Below are positions 1 to 5,702 of a stretch of 5,813 nucleotides of DNA, piece by piece. The stretch covers positions 1-5,813 of the forward strand of contig JAKOWQ010000312.1 of the NCBI GenBank assembly GCA_029781465.1. The letters run 5' to 3'. This DNA comes from Pseudomonadota bacterium. Its GTDB lineage: Bacteria > Pseudomonadota > Alphaproteobacteria > Sphingomonadales > Sphingomonadaceae. How positions within the stretch are numbered: the first letter of the stretch is position 1; every line of letters begins with the position of its first letter. The position numbers were made by a program, and so were the translations under genes. Below the pieces are notes generated by a model. It did no database searches. It had not been told where the DNA came from and saw only the letters and a list, made by a program, of their open reading frames with translations.

Positions 1-141
1 CGCGTCGTATTCCTCGGTGCTGCCCATGAAATGCCCGTCTTCGCCATCGGTCGAAAGATCGACCGCATAGCCATTGGCCTCAAGCGTGGACTTGAGCTGG
101 CGCCCAAGCGTGGGTTCGTCCTCGACGATCAGGATGCGCAT
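1..141 (-). CDS. OmpR-family response regulator, N-terminal 47 residues (partial at left edge)
   Basis: The ATG at 141 opens a frame beginning MRILIVEDEPTLGRQLKSTL and stays open to the window edge (47 codons). This is the first beta strand and helix of a CheY-like receiver domain: the hydrophobic strand RILIV, then the acidic E7-D8-E9 group that binds Mg2+ next to the phosphorylation site. The phospho-accepting Asp, expected near residue 51, and the DNA-binding domain lie outside the window. The sequence style (VEDEPTLG, ANGYAVDLSTDGEDG) matches PhoP/QseB-type OmpR regulators of sphingomonads; that subfamily call comes from memory. A GGGGA stretch about 7 bases upstream of the ATG can serve as ribosome-binding site. 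The gene lies 78 bp downstream of the PepSY gene on the same strand, so cotranscription is likely. A TTGACG hexamer (minus strand, 196-191) in that gap could be a -35 box for a separate promoter, but no clear -10 follows. A partner histidine kinase probably lies beyond the left edge. Confidence 0.9.
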   Translation of the reverse strand, partial: MRILIVEDEPTLGRQLKSTLEANGYAVDLSTDGEDGHFMGSTEEYDA

Positions 142-219
142 GGCAGGTTCCCCGGTTGCATGCCGGTCAAATGGGGCGAAAGGCCAGCAGCGTCAAGCAA
201 ATGACCCGCGCTTTTCCCG

Positions 220-516
220 CTATTGGCGCTGGCGGATGATGCTGCCGGTGCGGGCATCGACATCAACGAAGATCACCCGCCCGTCGCGAATGAACTTGAG
301 CCGATAGGCCAGCGCGACCGGATCGTATTCGGGGCCAAGATACTGCGCGCCGTTCATCGTCGGCAGCACCTGACGTTCGATCTCGCGCAGCGAGCGCACG
401 TTGCCGGCGCTGAGCTCCCTGCGCGCCTGGCCCTGCTCGCCGCCAGGGCCTGACAGCGCGGGCACGGCGAGCATCAGCGCCGGAAGACCAAGGACGAGGG
501 CAATCTTGCGGTTCAT
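220..516 (-). CDS. Small exported PepSY-domain protein (98 aa)
   Basis: The protein has a typical export signal: MNRK, a hydrophobic core at residues 5-21 (IALVLGLPALMLAVPAL), then a polar region from about residue 23, with likely cleavage near Ser22. Residues ~38-98 look like one PepSY domain: a helix ending in REIERQVLP (44-52), then LAYRLKFIRDGRVIFVDVDARTG (69-91), the strand pair with the D-A-R-T-G turn common in this family. PepSY domains are small periplasmic or extracytoplasmic modules, often thought to inhibit proteases or to sense envelope state. In many proteobacteria such a gene precedes a two-component pair, as here with the response regulator 78 bp downstream. I chose the ATG at 516 because the signal peptide starts there. 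A GTG at 564 would add 16 residues (MSHSPSVQGTWPRRGG) that spoil the signal sequence and overlap the upstream aminotransferase stop. The ribosome-binding site is weak (GGGGG close to the ATG). The intergenic dyad at 532-552 lies just upstream. Confidence 0.82.
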   Translation of the reverse strand: MNRKIALVLGLPALMLAVPALSGPGGEQGQARRELSAGNVRSLREIERQVLPTMNGAQYLGPEYDPVALAYRLKFIRDGRVIFVDVDARTGSIIRQRQ

Positions 517-531
517 GCCCCCGCGCCTAGG

Positions 532-552
532 CCAAGTGCCTTGAACACTTGG
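532..552. repeat. Perfect 7-bp inverted repeat (CCAAGTG-N7-CACTTGG) between aminotransferase and PepSY genes
   Basis: CCAAGTG at 532-538 and CACTTGG at 546-552 are exact reverse complements around a 7-base centre. The element fills most of the 44-bp gap between the aminotransferase stop (561-563) and the PepSY start (516). It could be an operator for a dimeric regulator, or an RNA hairpin in the leader of the PepSY transcript. No T-run follows on either strand, so it is not a standard intrinsic terminator. An 8-bp palindrome GCCTAGGC (525-532) overlaps its left end by one base. Function is inferred; only the symmetry is seen. Confidence 0.5.
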
Positions 553-560
553 TGAATGGC

Positions 561-1403
561 TCACGCCGAACGCAGCTGTTCGACATAGCGCTTGCGGATC
601 TCGCTGGTCAGCACGCCGGGACCGCCATTGCCGATCGGGCGCCCGTCTACCTCGCTCACCGGTAGCACCAGCGAACCTGCTGCCGAAACGAAGGCCTCGC
701 GCGCGGCGAACAGCTCGTCCGGGGTAAAGGCGCGTTCCTCAACTTCCAGCCCCATCGCGCGGGCGATTTCCAGCGTGCAGATCCGCGTTACCCCAGGCAG
801 AACCGCGTGATCGACCGGGTGCGAAACCAGTACCCCGCGCGCGTCGATGATGTGGGCCTTGGCGGCGGTCTGTTCGGTGATGACCCCGTCCTCGACAAAC
901 CAGGCATCGTCGAACCCGGCATCGCGCGCCGCTTCTTTGGCCAGCACGGCATAGAGCAGCTGGGTGGTCTTGGCCGAGCGCAGCGCCCAGCGCCCCTCGG
1001 GGTGGAGCATCACCTTGAGCCCGGTCTGTGCCTTCGGAATATCGACCAGCGCAGCTTCCTGGGTAAAGGCAAAACGGTTTGCGGGCACCGGCTCCAGCGG
1101 GGAAAGAAAATCGCGGTCGGCCGGGGCACCCCCGGTGATCTGGAGATAGACCCGCCCTTCGGAAAGGCCGTTGCGTTCGATCAGACCGGCGATGACCGCG
1201 GGCCAGTCGGTTTCGTCGTGGATCCGCGAAAGCGCCTTGGAACGCTCCAGCCGGGCTCCGTGATACTCCCAGTTGCAGTAGCGCCCGTCGATAACCGGGG
1301 TAACCTCGTAAACCCCCTGCCCGAACAGGAGCGCGCGATCGAAGATCGGCACCTTCGCTTCGGTTTCGGGGACAAATTCGCCGTTTAGCCAGACTGTACG
1401 CAT
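561..1403 (-). CDS. dat: Class-IV PLP aminotransferase, D-amino-acid (D-alanine) aminotransferase type (280 aa)
   Basis: This fold-type-IV PLP enzyme probably exchanges amino groups between D-amino acids and 2-oxo acids in the cytoplasm, for example D-alanine plus 2-oxoglutarate to pyruvate plus D-glutamate. The length (280 aa) fits the family. Motifs in order: WLNGEFVP (5-12); DRALLFGQGVYEV (22-34), the conserved N-terminal motif with active-site Tyr32; H48 and R51 in EYHGARLERS, the phosphate-binding Arg region; RSAKTTQLL (142-150) with Lys145 as the PLP Schiff-base lysine; VITEQ (174-178) with Glu177 opposite the PLP ring nitrogen; LPGVTR near 200, a phosphate-binding turn; and AAGSLVLPV near the C-terminus. 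Branched-chain aminotransferase and aminodeoxychorismate lyase are the alternatives. The overall pattern around Lys145 (RW-x-LRSAK-x-x-x-LL-x-AVLAKEAA) is closest to Bacillus D-alanine aminotransferase as I remember it. The start at 1403 has a good ribosome-binding site, GAGAGG, 7 bases upstream. The frame stays open much farther upstream, antisense to uup, but that extension is not protein-like. Odd residues: Lys182 where family members usually have Asn, and a Gly-Gly at 91-92 where an Arg is common. Confidence 0.85.
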   Translation of the reverse strand: MRTVWLNGEFVPETEAKVPIFDRALLFGQGVYEVTPVIDGRYCNWEYHGARLERSKALSRIHDETDWPAVIAGLIERNGLSEGRVYLQITGGAPADRDFLSPLEPVPANRFAFTQEAALVDIPKAQTGLKVMLHPEGRWALRSAKTTQLLYAVLAKEAARDAGFDDAWFVEDGVITEQTAAKAHIIDARGVLVSHPVDHAVLPGVTRICTLEIARAMGLEVEERAFTPDELFAAREAFVSAAGSLVLPVSEVDGRPIGNGGPGVLTSEIRKRYVEQLRSA

Positions 1404-1472
1404 GCCTGCACCTCTCAACCGGGCCTCGGCGCTTGTCAACGCCTCTCGAGTGCCGCTAGGGCGCGCTGCATC
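1404..1472. promoter_or_regulatory. Divergent promoter region between the aminotransferase and uup
   Basis: The two genes diverge across only 69 bp, so both promoters must lie here or reach into the coding ends. A near-symmetric TTGTCAA at 1433-1439 reads TTGTCA on the plus strand (5 of 6 to the -35 consensus) and a perfect TTGACA on the minus strand (1439-1434). With 17-bp spacers the -10 positions would be CTAGGG (1456-1461, plus) and GAGAGG (1416-1411, minus). Both are poor matches, and the second coincides with the aminotransferase ribosome-binding site. The -35-like element is real sequence; its use as a shared promoter element is inference. Confidence 0.35.
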
Positions 1473-3257
1473 ATGGCCGCCGCACCGATCCTTTCCTGGG
1501 AAGGCCTGGGCCTGCAACAAGGCTCGGGCTGGCTGTTTCAGGAGCTTGACCTGCACATCGCCCCGCGCGACCGGCTGGCGCTGATCGGGCGTAACGGCGC
1601 GGGCAAGACCACACTGCTGCGGCTGATCGCGGGGCAGATCGAGGCAGACCGGGGCAAGCGCTCGATCCAGCCGGGCACAAAAATCGTCATGCTGGAGCAG
1701 GACCCGTTCTTTACCGGCTTTGATACGCTGATGGATTTCGCCCTGGCCGGCAAGGACGCCCCGCCCCGCCACGAGGTGGAATCGATCGCCGGGCAGCTCG
1801 GCATCGACATGGAGCGCAAGGCCGCGAGCGCCAGCGGCGGCGAGCGGCGCCGCGCGGCGCTGGCCCGGGCGTTGGCTTCGGAACCGGATCTGCTGCTGCT
1901 CGACGAACCGACCAACCACCTCGATCTTGCCGCGATTGACTGGCTCGAATCCTGGCTTTCGCGCTATACCGGCGCCTTCGTGGTGATCAGCCACGACCGC
2001 ACCTTTCTCGAACGGCTGACCAGGGCGACGCTGTGGCTCGATCGCGGCAGCCTGCGCCGCAAGGAGATCGGCTTCGGCGGCTACGAAGCCTGGATGGAAG
2101 CGGTCTACGCCGAAGAGGCGCGCGCCGCTGACAAGCTCGACGCCAAGCTCAAGATAGAGGCGCACTGGCTCGAACGCGGGGTCACCGCGCGGCGCAAGCG
2201 CAACCAGGGGCGGCTGGAAAAACTGTGGGAAATGCGCGCCCAGCGCGCCGCCATGCTCAATCCCCAGGGCGCCGCAAAGCTCAAGCTGGTGGCGGATGAG
2301 GTCAAGACCAAGTCGGTGATCGTGGCCGACCGGGTGAACAAGAAATTTGCCGAGCGCACCATCATCCGCGACTTTTCGCTGCGCATCCAGCGCGGCGACC
2401 AGATCGGCGTGGTCGGCGCCAACGGCTCGGGCAAGACCACGCTGCTCAAGCTGCTGACAGGCGAACTGGCGGCGGACAGCGGCACGGTCACCCTGGCCAA
2501 GACGCTTCACGGGGTGATGATCGACCAGCAGCGCAGCCTGCTTTCCCCGGAAAAGCGCGTGCGCGATGTGCTGGCCGAGGGCGGCGACTGGATCGACGTG
2601 CGCGGGGTGCGCAAGCACATCCAGGGCTATCTCAAAGACTTCCTGTTCGATCCGGGTCTGGTCGATGCCAAGGTCGGCACGCTATCGGGCGGCGAGCGCA
2701 GCCGCTTGCTGCTGGCGCGTGAATTCGCCCGCAAATCGAACCTGCTGGTGCTCGACGAGCCGACCAACGACCTCGATCTCGAAACGCTCGACCTGCTGCA
2801 GGAAGTGATTGCCGATTATGACGGCACGGTGCTGATCGTCAGCCATGACCGCGATTTCCTCGATCGCACCGTCACCATCACCCTTGGCCTTGACGGTTCG
2901 GGCAAGGTCGACGTGATCGCCGGGGGCTATGCCGATTGGGAAAAGCAGCGCAAGGGCCGTGTTGCCCCGGTGCGGGCCCCCAAAGCCGCTGCGGAGGCGC
3001 CGCCTCCGCCACCGCCGCCGCCGAAAAAGGCCAAGCTCTCCTACAAGGACCAGCGCGACTACGATCTGCTCCCCGGCCGGATCGAGGAACTGCTGGCGGC
3101 GATCAGCCGCGACGAGGCCGTGCTGCACGACCCCGATCTCTACACCCGCGATCCCGCGAAATTCGCGGCGCTGACCAAGGCAATCGAAGCGGCCCGCGCC
3201 GAAAAGGACGCGGCCGAGGAGCGCTGGCTGGAACTGGCGGAACTGGTCGAGGGGTAA
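1473..3257 (+). CDS. uup: Uup, ABC-F family ATPase (594 aa)
   Basis: ABC-F proteins are soluble twin ATPases that bind the ribosomal E site and free stalled translation. E. coli Uup has also been linked to transposon excision and DNA-junction handling. Domain 1 has Walker A GRNGAGKT (39-46), Q-loop Gln76, signature SGGER (121-125), Walker B LLLLDEP (140-146, catalytic Glu145) and H-switch His174. The linker (~200-285) is basic and helical, with ARRKRNQGRLEKLWEMRAQR (239-258), the tRNA-interaction motif region. Domain 2 has Walker A GANGSGKT (315-322), signature SGGER (405-409), Walker B LLVLDEP (424-430, Glu429) and His458. A flexible segment with eight prolines (510-517) leads into the C-terminal coiled coil (~520-594, KLSYKDQRDYDLL to ERWLELAEL), which identifies Uup rather than EttA, YheS or YbiT. 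E. coli Uup is about 635 aa; the shortfall falls between Q-loop and signature of domain 1, where the ABC-F arm normally sits. The start ATG at 1473 has TAGGG about 11 bases upstream. There is no transmembrane segment. It is divergent from the aminotransferase and convergent, with zero gap, to the DUF885 gene. Confidence 0.95.
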   Translation: MAAAPILSWEGLGLQQGSGWLFQELDLHIAPRDRLALIGRNGAGKTTLLRLIAGQIEADRGKRSIQPGTKIVMLEQDPFFTGFDTLMDFALAGKDAPPRHEVESIAGQLGIDMERKAASASGGERRRAALARALASEPDLLLLDEPTNHLDLAAIDWLESWLSRYTGAFVVISHDRTFLERLTRATLWLDRGSLRRKEIGFGGYEAWMEAVYAEEARAADKLDAKLKIEAHWLERGVTARRKRNQGRLEKLWEMRAQRAAMLNPQGAAKLKLVADEVKTKSVIVADRVNKKFAERTIIRDFSLRIQRGDQIGVVGANGSGKTTLLKLLTGELAADSGTVTLAKTLHGVMIDQQRSLLSPEKRVRDVLAEGGDWIDVRGVRKHIQGYLKDFLFDPGLVDAKVGTLSGGERSRLLLAREFARKSNLLVLDEPTNDLDLETLDLLQEVIADYDGTVLIVSHDRDFLDRTVTITLGLDGSGKVDVIAGGYADWEKQRKGRVAPVRAPKAAAEAPPPPPPPPKKAKLSYKDQRDYDLLPGRIEELLAAISRDEAVLHDPDLYTRDPAKFAALTKAIEAARAEKDAAEERWLELAELVEG

Positions 3258-3263
3258 TTACCC
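3252..3263. repeat. 12-bp perfect palindrome GGGTAATTACCC at the convergent stop-codon junction
   Basis: The uup stop TAA (3255-3257) and the opposite-strand DUF885 stop TAA (3258-3260) touch with no base between them. Both genes end with Gly encoded GGG followed by TAA, which makes a perfect 12-bp palindrome. As RNA it could form only a 4-bp stem with an AATT loop and is not followed by a T-run, so it is not a convincing terminator. Transcripts of the two genes must overlap at their 3' ends. Confidence 0.6.
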
Positions 3264-5072
3264 GGCTGCCAGCCGCTCCCTCACGCGCTCGTCGATCCGT
3301 GCCTCGAGCATCGAGAGCGGCATCACGCCCTCTTTCAGCACCTCGTGGAACCATTGCAGGCTGAACCTGTCACCCAGCGCGGCCTGGGCCTTGGCGCGAT
3401 TTTTCACCCAGGCCATGTGCCCGATCTTGTAGGAGCAGGCCTGGCCGATGCTGATGCAATAACGCTCAACCTCGCGCTGGCAGCGCGGCCGGGCAAAGCC
3501 GGTGGTGGCAACCATATAGTCGGTCGCCTGTTCGCGGCTCCAGCGCTTGTGATGGATGCCGGTATCGACCACCAGCCGCGCGGCGCGGAACAGGAACGAT
3601 TGCAGATAGCCTGCGCGTTCGATCCCGGAATAGGCGCCCAGCTCGTCGGCCAGCTGTTCGGCATAGAGCGCCCAGCCTTCGCCATAGGCAGAGATGAAGT
3701 TGTTGCGCAGCAGCATCGGCAGATCGCCGGAAAGCTGGGCGTAGGAACCCTGCAGGTGATGCCCCGGCACCCCTTCGTGATAGGTCAGCGCGGGGAGCGA
3801 GAACTTGGGCCAATCGCCCACGTCCTTGAGGTTGATCCAGTAGATCGCCGGGCGGCTGCCATCCATGGAGGCGCGGTTGTAGTAACCGTTCGAGGCGCCG
3901 TCCTGGATCTCGACCGGAACCCGGCGGATCTCCAGCGGCTGGCGCGGGATGTCCGCAAAGGCCTGGGGCAAGCGCTGCCACATGTCCGCAACACCGGCGT
4001 TGAGGCTGTCGATCAGCGCCTTGCGACCGGCATCGTCGTTCGAGAAGAGCTGCTCGGACCGCTGGTTGAGCGCCGTCAGACGGTCGCCTACGCTGCCTTG
4101 CGTCAGATCAGCGGCTTTAAGGATGGTATCGAGACGGGCCGAAATGTCGGCCACCTGATCAAGCCCGGCCTGGTGGACTTCCATGGGGCTCATTCCGGTG
4201 GTGGTCGCCTGCTTGAGCGCGGCGGCATAGATTTCCTCGCCGCGCGGCAGGCGCCAGGCGCCGTCACCCGCCGCAGTCGTGCGGCGCAGCTCGCCGACCA
4301 GCGCGATCTGCCGGTCAAGCGCGGGATAGACCTGGCTTTCGACGATCTTCGCGGCGCGCGCCGCCCAATCTCCGCCGATCCCCTTGGCCCTGGCGCGATC
4401 GGCCAGCGATGCGACCATGTTGCTGTCCGCAGCGGCAGATTCGCGCAGCTTGGCCATCTGCCCCAAGGTCAAATCTAGCGCCCAGCCCGGCGCGGTATAG
4501 CCGCGCGCCGACTGCGCCTTTTGCTCGGCGCTGTCCTCGTCGAGCACGGCGGCGAAGGCCGACAGGCGCGAGAGATAGGCCTCGCAATCGGCGGCATCGT
4601 TCACCGGATGCTGCGAGCCGAGAAAATCTGGCACGTCGAAATAGGCGCCGCTGCGCTGCGAGATACGGTAGGGGTTTTGCACCCCGTCCAGATCGAACCG
4701 CTCTGCAGCGATGGTGCGGTTTTCCAGCATGTAGGCGGCGAGCGCCTTGTTGCGCTTGCCCGCCGAGGAAAGCCCGGCCTCGGGCACGGCCTTGAGCTTG
4801 CCGAGCCAGCGCTTGTTGCGGGCCAGATCGGCATGGCGTTCGGCGGCGGTTACAGGCGAAAGCTTGGCGCGCAAGGGCGCGAGTTTGCCCTTGTCGAGCC
4901 CGAGCGCGGTCGCATATTCGGGTGAATGGGCAATCCCGTCGTCAGCGATGGCGTCAAGCAGCCGGTTGAGACCGGCGTCGCCCTTGCCTCCCTTGGCCTT
5001 GGCCCAGGCAGGCTGCGCCGCCAGCAAAGCAGCCGCGCTGCCCGATGCCAGAAAAAGCCGCCGATCGATCAT
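3258..5072 (-). CDS. DUF885 family predicted metallopeptidase with Tat-type signal (604 aa)
   Basis: The protein begins MIDRRLFLASGSAAALLAAQPAWAKA. Twin arginines (R4-R5) in an R-R-L-F-L context, a hydrophobic stretch at 11-22 and an A-W-A cleavage box (22-24) suggest Tat-dependent export to the periplasm. The mature part has the DUF885 (PF05960) layout: a long helical N-terminal half, then HEGVPGHHLQ (432-441), the H-E-x-x-P-G-H motif, followed 32 residues later by GEGWALYAE (464-472), which probably supplies a further metal ligand or acid. Downstream are RLVVDTGIHHKRWS (around D503-H508) and ERYCISIGQACSYKIG (Y548), conserved C-terminal blocks of the family. These motifs place it with gluzincin-like zinc peptidases. 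Substrate is unknown, and an oligopeptidase or carboxypeptidase role is an inference. The start at 5072 is supported by the signal peptide and an upstream GGAAGG/GGAAC ribosome-binding site; the open frame farther upstream (to 5399) is antisense-like sequence over the DUF6456 gene. It lies 103 bp downstream of the DUF6456 gene on the same strand. Confidence 0.88.
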   Translation of the reverse strand: MIDRRLFLASGSAAALLAAQPAWAKAKGGKGDAGLNRLLDAIADDGIAHSPEYATALGLDKGKLAPLRAKLSPVTAAERHADLARNKRWLGKLKAVPEAGLSSAGKRNKALAAYMLENRTIAAERFDLDGVQNPYRISQRSGAYFDVPDFLGSQHPVNDAADCEAYLSRLSAFAAVLDEDSAEQKAQSARGYTAPGWALDLTLGQMAKLRESAAADSNMVASLADRARAKGIGGDWAARAAKIVESQVYPALDRQIALVGELRRTTAAGDGAWRLPRGEEIYAAALKQATTTGMSPMEVHQAGLDQVADISARLDTILKAADLTQGSVGDRLTALNQRSEQLFSNDDAGRKALIDSLNAGVADMWQRLPQAFADIPRQPLEIRRVPVEIQDGASNGYYNRASMDGSRPAIYWINLKDVGDWPKFSLPALTYHEGVPGHHLQGSYAQLSGDLPMLLRNNFISAYGEGWALYAEQLADELGAYSGIERAGYLQSFLFRAARLVVDTGIHHKRWSREQATDYMVATTGFARPRCQREVERYCISIGQACSYKIGHMAWVKNRAKAQAALGDRFSLQWFHEVLKEGVMPLSMLEARIDERVRERLAAG

Positions 5073-5175
5073 GTTCCGTCCCTTCCACAAGCCCGTGCCA
5101 TGCCGGACTTCTTGGCAGGAACAGTCGGCTGAGGGCAGCCTGTTCGACGAACGGCTTGGCAGGGCCGACGAGCGC
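5073..5175. promoter_or_regulatory. Intergenic region with 9-bp direct repeat and small dyads, upstream of the DUF885 gene
   Basis: This 103-bp gap holds several short repeats. CTTGGCAGG occurs exactly at 5111-5119 and 5155-5163 (44 bp apart; on the minus strand CCTGCCAAG). Between the copies lie a possible hairpin (AACA at 5120-5123 and GGCTG at 5127-5131 pairing with CAGCC at 5136-5140 and TGTT at 5141-5144, with a GTC bulge) and an 11-bp inverted repeat GTTCG-A-CGAAC (5142-5152). The region could carry the DUF885 promoter and a regulator site. I see no clear -35/-10 pair and no T-run for a terminator. Confidence 0.35.
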
Positions 5176-5649
5176 TCAGGCGATGCGATAGAAACCGGCC
5201 ACCCGATCGAGCGCCAGGCGCAGCACCAGCTTGCCGCTGCGCGCTGGCCAGGCCAGGGCGCGTTCGGCATCGGGCAAGGTTTCGCCCGCGCAGACCACGC
5301 GCCACAGCACGTCGCTGAGCCCCGGCCCGGCGGCGGCGACCGCCCCATCGAAACGCTGGCGCGCGGCGATCTGCCGTTCGCTGCCGGAGAGGCCGCCATC
5401 CGGCCCGCTGCCCTTGATCCGCACCGCGTCCCAGCGCATCGTCACCCCTGGCGAAAGCTGGGCCAGCTCCCAATCGCGCCGCAAGCGCTCCCCGGCGAGG
5501 AACTGCGCATCGCACAGGTGGCCGCGCGCGTGGAGCCAGCCGAGCGGACTTTCCGCAAGGTTGACCGTAACCGCGCGCCGTCCCCGCTCGGGCCGCCGCC
5601 GCACCGGGCCTTCGCTGGTCAGTTCGCATTGGGCGAGTTCGCGCTGCAT
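5176..5649 (-). CDS. DUF6456 domain protein (157 aa)
   Basis: The function of this alphaproteobacterial family is not known to me. Recognisable blocks: an N-terminal MQRELAQCELTSEG, a basic stretch RRRPERGRR (17-25), TVNLAESPLGWLHARG (28-43), DAQFLAGERLRRDWELAQLSPGVTMRWD (47-74), a Gly/Ser-rich spacer (80-90), AARQRFDGAVAAAGPGLSDVLWRVVC (95-120) and a C-terminal ERALAWPARSGKLVLRLALDRVAGFY (129-154). These match the DUF6456 pattern (ESPLGWL, QF-x-AGERLR-x-D, GPGLSDVL, WPARS-x-K-x-VL-x-LALDR). The final block could be a helix-turn-helix-like pair, and the basic N-terminus would suit nucleic-acid binding; both are inference. There is no signal peptide or membrane segment. The ATG at 5649 is preferred over a GTG at 5679 because AAGGGG stands 6 bases before it and the conserved start MQREL follows. 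It is divergent from an HTH regulator across 95 bp, a pairing that suggests a shared regulatory role. Confidence 0.82.
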   Translation of the reverse strand: MQRELAQCELTSEGPVRRRPERGRRAVTVNLAESPLGWLHARGHLCDAQFLAGERLRRDWELAQLSPGVTMRWDAVRIKGSGPDGGLSGSERQIAARQRFDGAVAAAGPGLSDVLWRVVCAGETLPDAERALAWPARSGKLVLRLALDRVAGFYRIA

Positions 5650-5655
5650 GGTGTT

Positions 5656-5661
5656 CCCCTT
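5656..5661 (-). promoter_or_regulatory. Ribosome-binding site of the DUF6456 gene (AAGGGG)
   Basis: On the minus strand AAGGGG is followed by AACACC and then the ATG at 5649, an ideal 6-base spacing. It decides the start: the GTG ten codons upstream would place this site inside the coding region. Confidence 0.6.
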
Positions 5662-5689
5662 GCCGAAATGAGTCGCCACGGGCTTGCCA

Positions 5690-5702
5690 AATCAGCCTGA
5701 TT
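5690..5702. repeat. 13-bp inverted repeat AATCAG-C-CTGATT, candidate operator
   Basis: Two perfect 6-bp arms surround one central C. It lies midway in the divergent gap, 41 bp upstream of the DUF6456 start and 43 bp upstream of the regulator start, where a repressor could affect both promoters. The role is inferred from position and symmetry only. Confidence 0.4.

Noticed and set aside
517..564. GTG at 564 as an earlier start for the PepSY protein, overlapping the aminotransferase stop (GTGA)
   Set aside because: It would place 16 polar residues before a clean signal peptide; the ATG at 516 gives the normal export signal.
1404..2618. Long upstream extension of the aminotransferase frame, antisense to uup (about 405 extra codons)
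   Set aside because: It lies exactly opposite the well-conserved uup gene, has no recognisable domain, and the aminotransferase family starts at the ATG at 1403 with its own ribosome-binding site. Long open antisense frames are common in GC-rich genes.
2682..3128. 148-codon minus-strand open frame inside uup
   Set aside because: It is the mirror of the second ATPase domain and proline linker of Uup, with no independent protein features.
3345..4478. 377-codon plus-strand open frame opposite the DUF885 gene
   Set aside because: The opposite strand encodes the conserved DUF885 motifs here; the plus-strand translation has no recognisable domain or supporting ribosome-binding site.
5120..5144. 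Hairpin as an intrinsic terminator for the DUF6456 gene
   Set aside because: The stem is short with a three-base bulge, and no T-run follows on the minus strand.
5073..5399. Upstream extension of the DUF885 frame to 5399 (109 extra codons)
   Set aside because: It would bury the Tat-type signal inside the protein and overlap the DUF6456 gene in another frame.
4747..5700. 317-codon plus-strand open frame spanning the DUF885 5' end and the DUF6456 gene
   Set aside because: It overlaps two supported minus-strand genes and their gap, its composition is low-complexity (Arg, Ala, Pro, Ser), and no family is recognisable.
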